Counted from the first letter of the stretch, positions 34,741 through 43,876 are shown. The stretch is 64,000 bases of DNA from Magnetococcus marinus MC-1 (GCF_000014865.1 NC_008576.1:2571501-2635500); one strand, 5' to 3'. Notes: generated by a model not told the origin, from the sequence alone. Numbers and translations are program-made.

Positions 34741-36720
34741 ATGTTACACCTGGAAAAAGTTGAAAAAAGATATGGTGCTACCATCATTCTCAGCGGCACT
34801 GATCTGGTTATTCATCCAGGGGAAAAGGTGGGCTTGATTGGACTAAATGGTATGGGCAAAACCACCCTCTTTCGCATTATTGAGGAGGTTGAACCCTTGG
34901 ATGGTGGACGGCTGGATCGTCACCCTCCACACATGCGCATTGGTGTTTTGCGTCAGGAGCTTACCCCAGCGCACCGTTCTATTTTACAAGAAACCCTGGG
35001 CGGTCTGCCCCAGTTGGTGGCACTTAATAATGAACGCGAAGCGCTACATAGCAAGATGGTTGAACACCCTGAGCATGATGCGTATCACCAGTGGGTCATG
35101 CGTCTGGGTGAGGTGGATCATGCCTTGGAAGATCTGGATGCCTACAGTGCCGAGGCCCGCGCTGGGGCTATTTTGTTGGGTTTAGGCTTCTCAACCGCCG
35201 ATTTAGAAAAGCCGCTGGATGCCTTTTCTGGGGGCTGGCGCATGCGGGTTGCCCTGGCCCAGCTGCTCTTTTCGGCCCCTGACCTCATGTTATTGGATGA
35301 ACCAACCAACCACTTGGACCTGGAGTCGGTGGCATGGCTGGAGCGCTATCTGGCAGGTTTGAGTGGGGCTTACATGCTCATTTCCCATGACCGTGATTTT
35401 CTACAGCGCACCACGCGGGTAACGGTTGAGTTGGAGGATGGCAAGCTCACCCGCTACAAAGGCAGTTTTGATGCCTATATGAACTGGAAGATTGAGCAAG
35501 CGGAGTTATTGAGCAAACAGGCCGCCAAACAAGCTGATAAGTTAGAAGCCATGCAGCGCTTTATCAGCCGTTTTCGCGCCAAGGCCACCAAAGCCAAGCA
35601 GGTGCAGAGCCGCGTTAAGCAGATGGAAAAGCTGGAGGCGCAAAAAGTGGAGCTCCCAGGCCAGGGACGCAGCGCCCCCGTTATCCGCTTGCCCGATCCC
35701 CCGCCGTGTGCCAGTCAGGTGATGAAAATTGATAAAATGAGCATGGCCTATGGCTCCACGCAGGTGTTTAAAAACTGTCAATTAGAGATCAGCAAAGGCT
35801 CGCGCATTGGGCTGCTTGGCCCCAATGGTCGTGGTAAATCTACCCTGCTAAAATTGTTGTGTGGTGCGTTGCAACCAACCGCGGGTGTGGTTATGCCAGG
35901 GGATCGGGTCAAGCCGGGCTTTTTTGCGCAGCATGCGCTGGAGTCCCTGCGTCTTGGGGATACCATCTTAGAGTCAGCCCGCGAGGTTGCCCCGCCCGGA
36001 ACCACCGAGACCCAACTGCGTACGGTGCTTGGGGGGCTCCTGTTTTCGGGTCAACGGGTCGAAAAATTGGTCTCTGTGCTCTCCGGTGGTGAAAAGGCAC
36101 GGCTGGCCTTGGCGCGGCTATTTTTGAGTGGGGCCAATTTTTTATTGCTGGATGAACCCACCAACCACTTGGATATGCCCTCACGGGCCGCACTAGAAGA
36201 GGCTTTGGAGTCCTATCAGGGTACCTTTGTCTTGGTCTCCCATGACCGCTCTCTGTTAGAGAGTGTTTGTGACCGCTATGTTGCCATCGCCCAGGATCAG
36301 TTGCACCCCTTAGGAGAGGATCTGGATCATTACCTAGAGCACTTTGTGCTGCAAGAGACAGCCTCCCAGCCGAATGGAGTGCAAGACAAAACCACAGCCC
36401 GCGCCCTTTCTAAGGAGAGCAAACGCGAGGCGGCGCAGATCCGTAATGCGCTGCATCAACGCACCAAGCCCCTGCGCAGCCAGCTTAACCAGTGCGAAAA
36501 AAACATCCAGCAGCTTGAAGCCGACAAAACCCGCATTGACGCCACCCTCACCGACAGCAGCCTCTATGAAGAGGGTCAAAAAGAGCGCTTAAAAAACCTG
36601 TTGGAGAGCAGCACCCAAACGGAACAAGCCCTGAGCAAAGCCTGGGCACTGTGGGAAACGCTCAGCATGGAGATCGAGACCCTGGAAGAGCAGGCCAAAC
36701 AAGCGCTGGAACAGGCTTAA
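34741..36720 (+). CDS. ABC-F family ATPase, YheS/Uup type
   Basis: 659 aa, no membrane segments, so not a transporter: ABC-F proteins bind the ribosome E-site and affect translation or antibiotic resistance. Two ABC domains: Walker A GLNGMGKTT and GPNGRGKST, signatures FSGGWRMRVALAQLL and LSGGEKARLALARLF, Walker B LMLLDEPTNHLD and FLLLDEPTNHLD, joined by the charged P-site linker (AAKQADKLEAMQRFISRFRAKATKAKQ). A C-terminal coiled-coil region of about 110 residues (KREAAQIRNALHQ...) is as in YheS/Uup. The frame is open from 34684; ATG 34741 with GGGGA upstream gives the usual MLHLEKVEKRYG start. Confidence 0.9.
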   Translation: MLHLEKVEKRYGATIILSGTDLVIHPGEKVGLIGLNGMGKTTLFRIIEEVEPLDGGRLDRHPPHMRIGVLRQELTPAHRSILQETLGGLPQLVALNNEREALHSKMVEHPEHDAYHQWVMRLGEVDHALEDLDAYSAEARAGAILLGLGFSTADLEKPLDAFSGGWRMRVALAQLLFSAPDLMLLDEPTNHLDLESVAWLERYLAGLSGAYMLISHDRDFLQRTTRVTVELEDGKLTRYKGSFDAYMNWKIEQAELLSKQAAKQADKLEAMQRFISRFRAKATKAKQVQSRVKQMEKLEAQKVELPGQGRSAPVIRLPDPPPCASQVMKIDKMSMAYGSTQVFKNCQLEISKGSRIGLLGPNGRGKSTLLKLLCGALQPTAGVVMPGDRVKPGFFAQHALESLRLGDTILESAREVAPPGTTETQLRTVLGGLLFSGQRVEKLVSVLSGGEKARLALARLFLSGANFLLLDEPTNHLDMPSRAALEEALESYQGTFVLVSHDRSLLESVCDRYVAIAQDQLHPLGEDLDHYLEHFVLQETASQPNGVQDKTTARALSKESKREAAQIRNALHQRTKPLRSQLNQCEKNIQQLEADKTRIDATLTDSSLYEEGQKERLKNLLESSTQTEQALSKAWALWETLSMEIETLEEQAKQALEQA

Positions 36721-36760
36721 ACCAACGACCATGAAGGGCAAAAATGCGTGCTCGCCCCAT

Positions 36761-36798
36761 AAAAAAAAGCCACCCAAACAATGGGGTGGCTTTTTTTT
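36761..36798. terminator. Bidirectional terminator between ABC-F and FKBP genes
   Basis: AAAAAAAAGCCACCC and GGGTGGCTTTTTTTT form a stem with an 8-nt loop and A/T tails on both sides, between convergent genes. Confidence 0.92.
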
Positions 36799-36831
36799 AG
36801 CCTTGCAGAGTTGCCTGCAACCTATCCAAAT

Positions 36832-37530
36832 TTATTTAACCTCAAGCAGCTCCACCTTGAAGATGAGCAGCTTGTTCGGGGCGATCACAGGGGGACGCCC
36901 TGCTTCGCCATAGGCCAAGTGGGGAGGTAGATAGAGTTCATAGATACTGCCCGTCTTCATCAATTGCAGCCCCTCGGTCCAGCCCATAACCACTTGGGAC
37001 AGCGTAAACTCAACAGGCTCGTTACGCTTATAAGAGCTGTCAAAAATGGTACCATCCAACAAACGGCCCTCGTAGTGCACCTTAACTTTAGCGGTGCGAT
37101 TGGCCGGCTTAGCACCGGTACCTGCCTTGAGCTCTTTGTATTGTAACCCCGACATGGTGGTCCGCACACCTGGCTTGCGGCCATTCTCTTTCAAAAACGC
37201 TTCGGCCTCTTTTAGATTATCTTTTTTGAGGCTATCTTTTTTTTCCGTCACCAGGGCACGGCGGCGCAAAATTTCCTCTTTCATGGCCTTTTGCATCTCC
37301 TCAGGGCTCATTTGCAGCGCCTGACCTGCCAATTTATCCCGCAGCCCCATGATTAAAATATCTGGATCTACATCAAAACCGTTCTCGGTCATGCTATCGG
37401 CCAAATCGGCCCCCAGAGCATAGGAGAGTCTATCCTTGCTGCTCTCCAGCTTGCCTGCCATGCCAAATCCGGGCGTCATAGCAACCACCAGACAGAAGGC
37501 CAGTGCAGAGGGTTTAATCAAACGCATCAT
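36832..37530 (-). CDS. fkpA: FKBP-type peptidyl-prolyl isomerase, periplasmic (FkpA type)
   Basis: Catalyses proline cis-trans isomerisation and assists folding in the periplasm. 232 aa: signal peptide (IKPSALAFCLVVAMTPGFGMA), an N-terminal dimerisation helix domain (DRLSYALGADLADSMTENGFDVDPDILIMGL...), and the FKBP domain from about residue 125: LQYKELKAGTG, KVHYEGRLLDGTIFDSSYKRNEPVEFTL, VVMGWTEGLQLMKTGSIYELYLPPHLAYGEAG. Domain order equals FkpA/Mip. Monocistronic. Confidence 0.92.
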   Translation of the reverse strand: MMRLIKPSALAFCLVVAMTPGFGMAGKLESSKDRLSYALGADLADSMTENGFDVDPDILIMGLRDKLAGQALQMSPEEMQKAMKEEILRRRALVTEKKDSLKKDNLKEAEAFLKENGRKPGVRTTMSGLQYKELKAGTGAKPANRTAKVKVHYEGRLLDGTIFDSSYKRNEPVEFTLSQVVMGWTEGLQLMKTGSIYELYLPPHLAYGEAGRPPVIAPNKLLIFKVELLEVK

Positions 37531-37705
37531 CGCTTGTATCCTTTGTTAATGACGGCCTATTGGCCCTAGCATGGCGCTCTCCAACCGAGAGAGCTCTCTT
37601 TATTCGTACCACACACGCCAAGCCAAGCCGAAACACAAACGATCAGCTCACCTTGGGTTTTGCGGGTTTAAATGACTTACCTGATAACAATACCCTACAA
37701 CAAAA

Positions 37706-37736
37706 ATGGCCTCTCTTCATCTGCCAGAGAGGCCAT
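37706..37736 (-). terminator. Terminator of ihfB
   Basis: Perfect 11-bp arms ATGGCCTCTCT / AGAGAGGCCAT with a 9-nt loop; on the minus strand it is followed by TTTTGTTG. It lies 69 bp after the ihfB stop. Confidence 0.75.
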
Positions 37737-37804
37737 CAAACCTGACAACCTTTTACAAAAAAAGGCTGTAAGCATACTAAAGCATCCGCAGCAGGGCTTA
37801 ACCG

Positions 37805-38080
37805 TTAGTGGTCAACCCGTTCACGCATCTCTTTACCAGCCTTGAAGAAGGGCACACGTTTTTCCGATACGGCCACGGAATCACCTGTTTTGGGGTTACG
37901 GGCTTGGCGGGATTGGCGATGGCGCACCTCAAACACCCCAAAACCACGCAGTTCAACACGTTCCCCACGTTCCATAGCCTTGACAATTTCTCCCAACACC
38001 AGTGAAACCGCCAATTCGGCGTTCTGTTTGGATAAATTATGTTGCTCCGCGATCATTTGGATCAACTGTGACTTGGTCAT
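37805..38080 (-). CDS. ihfB: Integration host factor subunit beta
   Basis: 91-aa DNA-bending protein. MTKSQLIQMIAEQHNLSKQNAELAVSLVLGEI, RGERVELRGFGVFEVRHR, the intercalating-arm sequence ARNPKTGDSVAV and VPFFKAGKEMRERV match IhfB closely. It pairs with IhfA (not in the window) and acts in replication, recombination and promoter architecture. Single gene with own terminator. Confidence 0.93.
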   Translation of the reverse strand: MTKSQLIQMIAEQHNLSKQNAELAVSLVLGEIVKAMERGERVELRGFGVFEVRHRQSRQARNPKTGDSVAVSEKRVPFFKAGKEMRERVDH

Positions 38081-38880
38081 GGCATTCCTCTTAACTGGTC
38101 CATATTATCTAAGGGGCTTGTGGCTCACCCACCCCATTGGTCGGGCAGCATAGACCCCAAATATTTGAACGTATCTGTGATACAACGCACTCAAAACCGG
38201 AGGGAATAGCCAAGCCATCCCATTTTCAAGTCAAGAATATAACCTACTTTTTGTGCGGGCACCATAACAAAGGCGAATATTTTCAGCGTTCGCTTGCTTG
38301 TTTTTGGTGAACTAAATAGCGCCAACAGGCCCTGCACGGCGTTGGTTCAACCAAATAGGTTTGGTTTGTTGAACCCTGACTTTGGTTTAGCACATTATGA
38401 CGGTTTTTTATCGGCGTCCAGCATTTGCTGATTATATTTTACCATCTCATTGTTATATTTTGCGTTTTTTTTACCTACAACACCATGAATGGTTCGGCTC
38501 TCTGCCCCATTTTAGCCGTTGTTTTTTGACACTTCTCCAAAAAATCACAGAGGCCATCCCCTCAACGGCCATGCTAACACCCATCATGAACCGCCCTACG
38601 GCATAAAAGCCCCTACCGATAATAATCCTTCGCGCCACCCTGCCCTCTGGCCACGCCACACCGCAACAGCCGCACCCTTAACACCGGTTTAACGCTACAC
38701 AACAGCCCACTTCGAACCGCGCTAGCTTACACAGCGAGCCTCTGCTGAGTGGTTGCTTCTTGGATAAACGGCCCATAATTAAGCCCATCCAGATAGCTGG
38801 CGCAATGTTTGCTACTTCGTACCATGTTCCATCTGCGTCAGCACCGCCTATGACGCCTTTTCACCCTCAGGAGACAACCC
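38081..38880. other. 800-bp AT-rich intergenic region with a hairpin
   Basis: Holds the ihfB promoter on the minus strand. At 38344-38375 GGTTCAAC and GTTGAACC form 8-bp arms enclosing a second hairpin CCAAA TAGG TTTGG. Short open frames exist on both strands, but none has a ribosome binding site or protein-like composition that I would trust. Confidence 0.35.
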
Positions 38881-39210
38881 ATGGCTTCCAACAGCCCTGC
38901 TTCAACCGTTTTAAAAGTCATGCAGACTCTGGGTCGAATCCCCACCCCTATGCTTACGCGCGGTGCGCCTAACAACGATCTAACGCAAGCCGAACAGCTT
39001 GCCAGCGGTTTGATGCATACAGTTGCCACACCCCTGCACGTCGACGCACCCTCACAGGATTGCGCAACAACTGTGTGCGCCCAGGAAAACTATTGCGCTG
39101 CTATGGTACGCCCCCTACAACACCCGTCCCATAGCACCCCAGAGAGCCGCTTAACAACGACCCCTAGCCCGGCTCATCATCGCGCGACTAAACCACGCCG
39201 TCACGGCTAA
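38881..39210 (+). CDS. Hypothetical 109-aa protein, doubtful
   Basis: ATG 38881 is preceded by AGGAG at 8 nt spacing. The product is rich in Ser, Thr, Pro and Ala with no fold that I recognise, ends in a basic RATKPRRHG, and has no signal peptide. Only the ribosome binding site and a 110-codon open frame support it. Confidence 0.3.
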   Translation: MASNSPASTVLKVMQTLGRIPTPMLTRGAPNNDLTQAEQLASGLMHTVATPLHVDAPSQDCATTVCAQENYCAAMVRPLQHPSHSTPESRLTTTPSPAHHRATKPRRHG

Positions 39211-39302
39211 CAACTCAATCTTATCTAAGGTAACAGAGGCTGGCCCGCTGCTGATGTTTATCACCCAAGGCCGCCGGTAAAAATCACGATTTGGAGGAAA
39301 AT

Positions 39303-39572
39303 ATGGCAACCATGGAAGTCCACGTACATTGTCCTGACTGTGGCAGCCTGGACGTCATAAAATTTGGCAAGGACCGCCATGGACGTCAGCGTTTTCGCTG
39401 CAATGACCATTTTTGCGACCGTACCATTTTTATGATGGATGATCCCGATTGGTGGCGCTTTGAAGAGGTCAAAAAACAGATCGCGCTACACCTGCTTAGC
39501 GGTAATGGCATTCACCAAACAGCCCATAATCTTGGTCTTCACCCTGAGTTTGTAAACCGTATGGCCAAATAG
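39303..39572 (+). CDS. InsA-like zinc-finger / helix-turn-helix protein
   Basis: 89 aa. CPDCGSLDVIKFGKDRHGRQRFRCND...C is the four-cysteine zinc ribbon of the IS1 InsA type, followed by IALHLLSGNGIHQTAHNLGLHPEFVNRMAK, the InsA-like helix-turn-helix. No InsB catalytic part, inverted ends or target duplication is visible, and the gene has its own GGAGG ribosome binding site and a terminator 22 bp after the stop. It is therefore more likely a domesticated regulator, or a decayed element remnant, than a mobile element. An upstream in-frame TTG (39291) overlaps the ribosome binding site and is rejected. Confidence 0.7.
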   Translation: MATMEVHVHCPDCGSLDVIKFGKDRHGRQRFRCNDHFCDRTIFMMDDPDWWRFEEVKKQIALHLLSGNGIHQTAHNLGLHPEFVNRMAK

Positions 39573-39593
39573 CTACACGCTATAAACTGTGAT

Positions 39594-39632
39594 AAAAAAG
39601 GGGGGCTCAACCCCATTGTGCCCCCCCTTTTT
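39594..39632 (+). terminator. Terminator after the InsA-like gene
   Basis: AAAAAAGGGGGG and CCCCCCCTTTTT form the stem around a 15-nt loop. Confidence 0.85.
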
Positions 39633-39933
39633 ATGCAGCTTTGGCAACCTTCCACCAGACATTCACCAGCCCCCTCACTTATCCTGCCAACCCCCTTCAC
39701 CCTGGCAAAAGAGTTTTCCCCCTTCACCCCACCCTATTAGAGCAACCTTCGATCTTAATTGGCCGCCCCTATGAGGTTAGGCTCATCCCCTTGATCCCCT
39801 CTTGTTTGCCAGCCTATCGGAGCTTTACTGACAACGCCCCTTACAACACGCGACCCATCCCACTTACCTGTTTGACACAACCCCGACATCGTGGCCAATC
39901 CCATCCCCCCACCCGTGCGCCAACCCATAACAT

Positions 39934-39969
39934 AAAAGGCCGCTCCTTCATGGGGAAGAAGCGGCCTTT
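39934..39969 (-). terminator. Terminator of the amidase gene
   Basis: AAAGGCCGCT and AGCGGCCTTT with further pairing of CCTTC/GAAGA around ATGGG; the minus-strand copy ends in TTTTATG, 35 bp after the amidase stop. The 300 bp between this and the preceding terminator show no gene. Confidence 0.8.
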
Positions 39970-40003
39970 ACGTGTAACCGATGGTACGTGACAGCGGCGT
40001 GTA

Positions 40004-41254
40004 CTAGCTGATCTCTCGGGATGCCTTGGCGAAACGCTCCACCCCTTTGAGCAGCCCAGCCGCCAGCGTGGCTTGGTAGCTCTCTTTTTTCATCATCATC
40101 TCTTCATTGGGGTTGGATAAAAAGGCCAACTCAACCAATACGGATGGAATATCAGGTGCTTTTAAGACCGCAAAGCCCGCCTGCTTGACATTACGGTAGT
40201 GCAACCGTACCTGGGGCATAGCATCCAGCGAGTCTAACAGGTTACGCCCCAATACCAAGGAACGGTTTAACGAGTCGCGCTGCGACAGATCCATCAAAAT
40301 ACCGGCAACTTCAGGATCCACCACCTTGCCCAGGTTAACCCCTCCCACCAAATCGGTGCTATTCTCCCGCTCCACCAGATCTTTAATGGCACGATCCGGG
40401 GTCGGCTTACCCTGCTCAGAAAGACAGTAAACGGAAGTACCCCGTGCCGAACGAATACGGAAGGAGTCTGCGTGCAAACTCATAAACAGATCAGGGTCAT
40501 ATTGGCGGGCAATGCCAACCCGCTTTTTCAATGAGACGTAATAGTCCCCTTCACGGGTGAGTTTGGCTTCATAACCGGGTGTGGCGTTAACCATGGCCGC
40601 CAGTTTTTTGGCGACTGTCAGAACCACATCCTTTTCTCTGACACCTGAAGGACCGGTTGCGCCAGGGTCTTCACCGCCATGACCGGGATCAATCACCACC
40701 ACCATATTTTCACGTACCGGGGTGCGATTACGGAACGGGTCATACTCACGCTCCAACCTCGCCTGACGCTCCAGCTCGCCCTTGCGGTAAAGATCTATCA
40801 CCAAGCGTGGCCCACGATCTTTAGTCGCCTTCAGTAAAAACGAGCGAGGGCGCACCTCCTCATTAAGCTCAAAGACGGCGCGGGTTGTATCTGGCCGGGG
40901 GATACCCATGCGGAACGCCCGCACCACCGGATCTTTGATTCTTAAATGGCTTGTGCTTTGAGAAAGAATCGCATTTTCAATATCTAATACAACTCGGTCA
41001 GGATTTTTTAAGCGAAACAGGGTGTGTTTAACCGGGCGTTCCAGATCAAACACCACACGGGAGTGATCAGGGGCGGTCCAGACGCGAATATCTTTGATTT
41101 GATTCGGCCCCAGCGATGCTTCAGCAAGATTTGGCAGTAACATACCACCAGAGGTCAGAGCCAAAAGCTGTAGCAGTTGACGACGATTCACATCCGACAA
41201 ACGATTAAGTCGGCGGTGTATGTCCATGAGTTCCATGTTGTCATCCGTAAGCAT
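40004..41254 (-). CDS. amiC: N-acetylmuramoyl-L-alanine amidase, AmiC type with AMIN domain
   Basis: Cleaves the amide bond between MurNAc and the stem peptide to split septal murein. 416 aa: Tat-type signal (NRRQLLQLLALTSGGMLLP), as in E. coli AmiA and AmiC; AMIN domain (~50-160; IRVWTAPDHSRVVFDLERPV) for septal targeting; and Amidase_3 with zinc ligands in VIDPGHGGEDPGA, the Glu in REKDVVL and the His in FMSLHADS. NRSLVLGRNLL, VLKAPDIPSVLVELAFLSNPNEE complete the fold. Three possible starts (41254, 41236, 41227); none has a strong ribosome binding site, and 41227 leaves a normal Tat signal. Confidence 0.93.
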   Translation of the reverse strand: MLTDDNMELMDIHRRLNRLSDVNRRQLLQLLALTSGGMLLPNLAEASLGPNQIKDIRVWTAPDHSRVVFDLERPVKHTLFRLKNPDRVVLDIENAILSQSTSHLRIKDPVVRAFRMGIPRPDTTRAVFELNEEVRPRSFLLKATKDRGPRLVIDLYRKGELERQARLEREYDPFRNRTPVRENMVVVIDPGHGGEDPGATGPSGVREKDVVLTVAKKLAAMVNATPGYEAKLTREGDYYVSLKKRVGIARQYDPDLFMSLHADSFRIRSARGTSVYCLSEQGKPTPDRAIKDLVERENSTDLVGGVNLGKVVDPEVAGILMDLSQRDSLNRSLVLGRNLLDSLDAMPQVRLHYRNVKQAGFAVLKAPDIPSVLVELAFLSNPNEEMMMKKESYQATLAAGLLKGVERFAKASREIS

Positions 41255-41390
41255 GGCATTCAGGTCTCGAAAAAAGGTTGAGAACCATGTTCCTTTGCCG
41301 CTGGTCGAGGTATAGTAACCCCTTTTTACGGTTAGGAACCAAACACACGCACTAAGCCGGCAGTGTGCCTATATAGAGTGATCGACAGGG

Positions 41391-41417
41391 GCTGCTGTAA
41401 ACAGCAGCACTTTTTGC
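41391..41417 (+). promoter_or_regulatory. Overlapping hairpins in the ubiG leader
   Basis: GCTGCTGT AA ACAGCAGC is followed by ACTTTTT and GCTGC; the second GCAGC arm can pair either back or forward. It lies about 100 nt before ubiG and could be a weak terminator/antiterminator pair. Confidence 0.3.
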
Positions 41418-41514
41418 TGCACATGTAGCCGCACGGTTACAGCCGCACAGTTACGCACCGTTAAACCAAGCAAAGAGCATGCCGAGCAATCTGCTCGACA
41501 TGAGGAGGATAATG

Positions 41515-42240
41515 ATGGGCAGTAATGTGGATCTGGACGAGATTGCAAAATTTGAACGCATGGCCCACGAGTGGTGGGATCCTGCCGGGAAGTTTCGCAC
41601 CCTGCATGAGATCAACCCCGCCCGCGTCGGCTATATTAAAGAGATCCTTACAGGTTCGGCTCAGGGCGATCTGGCCGGCATTAACCTGCTGGATATTGGC
41701 TGCGGTGGGGGAATTTTGGCGGAAGCCATGGCGGACAACGGGGCCAACGTAGTTGGCATCGATCGGTCTGAAAAAATCATCGGCATTGCGACGGCTCACC
41801 AAGCCGAAAGTGGCTCAAGCGCAAGTTACCGCATGCAATCTGCCGCTGAGTTGGCCGAAGCCCAACCCGCAAGCTTTGATGTGGTTTTGGCCATGGAAGT
41901 GCTGGAACATGTGCCCGACATGACCGCTTTTCTTGGGGATTGTGCCAACCTGCTCAAGCCTGGTGGCACCCTCTTTTTTGCCACACTTAACCGTACCCCT
42001 AAGTCATGGTTGTTTGCCATCATGGGGGCGGAATATCTTTTACGATGGCTGCCCAGAGGCACCCATCAATTTGAAAAGTTTGTTAAACCATCTGAGTTAC
42101 GCACCGCCCTACAGAGCAATGGCTTAGAGATGCAAGCGGTTAGAGGGCTCTCGTACAATCCCATAAATGCCACTTGGCGTTTAAGTGATGATACCCAAGT
42201 CAACTATCTTGGACATGCCCTAAAGCCGCAACAAGCTTAA
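41515..42240 (+). CDS. ubiG: Ubiquinone biosynthesis O-methyltransferase
   Basis: SAM-dependent enzyme performing both O-methylations in ubiquinone synthesis. About 241 aa. DEIAKFERMAHEWWDPAGKFRTLHEINPARVGYI, SAM-binding LLDIGCGGGILAEAMA, GIDRSEKIIGIA, LAMEVLEHVPD, FFATLNRTPKSWLFAIMGAEYLLRWLPRGTH and YNPINATW follow E. coli UbiG throughout. AGGAGG lies 6 nt before ATG 41515; ATG 41512 is possible. It indicates an aerobic ubiquinone-using respiratory chain. Confidence 0.94.
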   Translation: MGSNVDLDEIAKFERMAHEWWDPAGKFRTLHEINPARVGYIKEILTGSAQGDLAGINLLDIGCGGGILAEAMADNGANVVGIDRSEKIIGIATAHQAESGSSASYRMQSAAELAEAQPASFDVVLAMEVLEHVPDMTAFLGDCANLLKPGGTLFFATLNRTPKSWLFAIMGAEYLLRWLPRGTHQFEKFVKPSELRTALQSNGLEMQAVRGLSYNPINATWRLSDDTQVNYLGHALKPQQA

Positions 42241-42245
42241 CCGCA

Positions 42246-42290
42246 AGCCAGCCTTGCTGCCCTTGTTAATGTAGGGCTGCAAGGCTGGCT
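42246..42290. repeat. Long near-perfect hairpin after ubiG
   Basis: AGCCAGCCTTGC (42246-42257) pairs with GCAAGGCTGGCT (42279-42290), and after a T-T mismatch GCCCT pairs with AGGGC, leaving a 9-nt loop: 17 pairs in all, 5 bp after the ubiG stop. No U-run follows. Probably a transcript-end stabiliser or terminator. Confidence 0.65.
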
Positions 42291-42398
42291 ATCCGGGCTA
42301 TGTGGAACGCGCAACGGGGAGCATGGCGGGGCTGAGCCCCTACCCAACCAAACAGAGCAGAGTTGGGCACGCTTTAAGACCCTTTCCACAGCCGAGCC

Positions 42399-42818
42399 TC
42401 AGGGTAAGGCGTGGGGGGCTTCGCGGGTAAATTGCACCCGTTGCAGGAGAGCACCACGCGCATCCAACATAAGCATTTCGCCGCCTTCTGGGGTACTCAC
42501 CCAGACGGCCAGACCAGCGGGGGTGGTGGCAATCTGAGCCATTTTGCCCCCAGGGGGCAGGCTTATCTGCAAGGGACTTGTCTGCGTGGTTGGGCTCTGC
42601 CCTAAGCGTGCTTGCTCGGGCGTTTGGCTGGAGGGGGCCATGGGCTGGGCATGGAGCGGCGCAGAGGCCACTTGACTGGTACTCTTTTTTTGCACAACCA
42701 TAACCACCAATGCGATGGACATCAGTAAAATGGCCACACCACCCACCAGCACACCAATTTTTAAAAACTTAATGCCCTTACTCTGTTCCACTTGGCCTGT
42801 TTGCGTTGCGTTTTCCAT
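42399..42818 (-). CDS. Single-pass membrane protein of unknown function
   Basis: 139 aa from ATG 42818 (AGGA 10 nt upstream). A cytoplasmic N-terminus, one transmembrane helix (FLKIGVLVGGVAILLMSIALVVMVV), a Pro/Gln/Ser-rich periplasmic linker, and a small C-terminal domain (MAQIATTPAGLAVWVSTPEGGEMLMLDARGALLQRVQF) with beta-strand character. I do not recognise the family. It is divergent from the pseudouridine synthase, whose start lies about 15 bp away, so the promoters overlap the partner genes. Confidence 0.65.
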   Translation of the reverse strand: MENATQTGQVEQSKGIKFLKIGVLVGGVAILLMSIALVVMVVQKKSTSQVASAPLHAQPMAPSSQTPEQARLGQSPTTQTSPLQISLPPGGKMAQIATTPAGLAVWVSTPEGGEMLMLDARGALLQRVQFTREAPHALP

Positions 42819-42832
42819 GGAGTCAATTTCCT

Positions 42833-43831
42833 GTGTTTGAACTTGATGAGACTGCGCCCTTGACCACCCTGCTTCATGCAGACGATGCGGGGCAACGCTT
42901 GGACAAGGCACTCTGCTGCCACTTTCCCGACCTTACGCGCTCTACCTTGCAGCGTTGGATTAAAGAGGAACGCGTGATCGTGGATCATGAGGTGGCTAAA
43001 TTACCCAGTCAAAAAGTCCGGGTTGGACAGCACATCATCATCTATCCCAGCGAGCCAGAGCCATCTACCGCCCTGCCCGAAGAGATTGCCTTGGAGATTT
43101 TGTTCGAGGATGAACATCTAATCGTCCTAAATAAACCGGCTGGTATGGTGGTACATCCTGGTGCCGGTGTCAACCATGGCACCTTGGTCAATGCCCTCTT
43201 GTACCACTGTGGCACGCCAGACAACCCCCATGGAGGTCTCTCTGGCATTGGCGGGGTGATCCGCCCAGGCATTGTGCACCGGCTGGATAAAGAGACCAGC
43301 GGTATCATGGTGGCCGCCAAACAGGATCATGCCCATATCCACCTCTCGCGCCAATTTGAACAACGCACCATTGGGCGTCGTTATTTGGCGCTCACCCGGG
43401 GCATACCCCAACCTGCACAGGGACGCATCGAGGGGGCCATCGGACGCCACCCCATCCACCGCACCAAAATGGCGGTGGTCGAACAGGGCGGGCGGGCTGC
43501 GGCAACCCGCTATAAAGTGCTCGAACCCTTAGGCCAATTTGCCCTGATCCGTTGCCGCTTAGAGAGCGGACGAACCCACCAAATCCGGGTACACATGACC
43601 CATATTGGCCATCCCTTAGTGGGAGACCCCCTCTACGGAGCGCAGCATAAAGCGCCCAGCCACTGGCCCCCGTTGCATCGTCAGCGTTTTGACCAGTTTC
43701 AGCGCCAAGCCTTGCATGCCCACACCTTAACCTTTATTCACCCCCATACTGGTGAAGAGATGTCTTTTAAACGCCCACCCCCTGCCGATTTTCGCCAACT
43801 CTATGAAACCCTGGCGGCCATGGCCCAGTAA
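42833..43831 (+). CDS. rluD: 23S rRNA pseudouridine synthase, RluD type
   Basis: About 332 aa: N-terminal S4 RNA-binding domain (RLDKALCCHFPDLTRSTLQRWIKEERVIVD), then the RluA/RluD catalytic domain with HRLDKETSGIMVAAK containing the catalytic Asp, VLNKPAGMVVHPGAG, ALTRGIP, LESGRTHQIRVHMTHIGHPLVGDPLYG and RQALHAHTLTFIHP. Length and the S4 domain favour RluD (U1911/1915/1917) over RluA. The frame opens at TTG 42806; GTG 42833, 10 nt after GGAG, is a better start. Confidence 0.9.
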   Translation: MFELDETAPLTTLLHADDAGQRLDKALCCHFPDLTRSTLQRWIKEERVIVDHEVAKLPSQKVRVGQHIIIYPSEPEPSTALPEEIALEILFEDEHLIVLNKPAGMVVHPGAGVNHGTLVNALLYHCGTPDNPHGGLSGIGGVIRPGIVHRLDKETSGIMVAAKQDHAHIHLSRQFEQRTIGRRYLALTRGIPQPAQGRIEGAIGRHPIHRTKMAVVEQGGRAAATRYKVLEPLGQFALIRCRLESGRTHQIRVHMTHIGHPLVGDPLYGAQHKAPSHWPPLHRQRFDQFQRQALHAHTLTFIHPHTGEEMSFKRPPPADFRQLYETLAAMAQ

Positions 43832-43876
43832 GTGTTACATAGAATGGCTATGGATTGATTTTAAGGAGTTGTCACC

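Noticed and set aside
38397-38606. Open frame of 69 codons upstream of the InsA-like gene
   Set aside because: Starts without a ribosome binding site in AT-rich sequence and has no protein-like pattern.
39303-39572. Complete IS1-family element
   Set aside because: No InsB, no terminal inverted repeats and no target duplication could be seen.
39641-39991. 116-codon plus-strand frame between two terminators
   Set aside because: Pro/Thr/His-rich translation running into the amidase terminator hairpin; no ribosome binding site.
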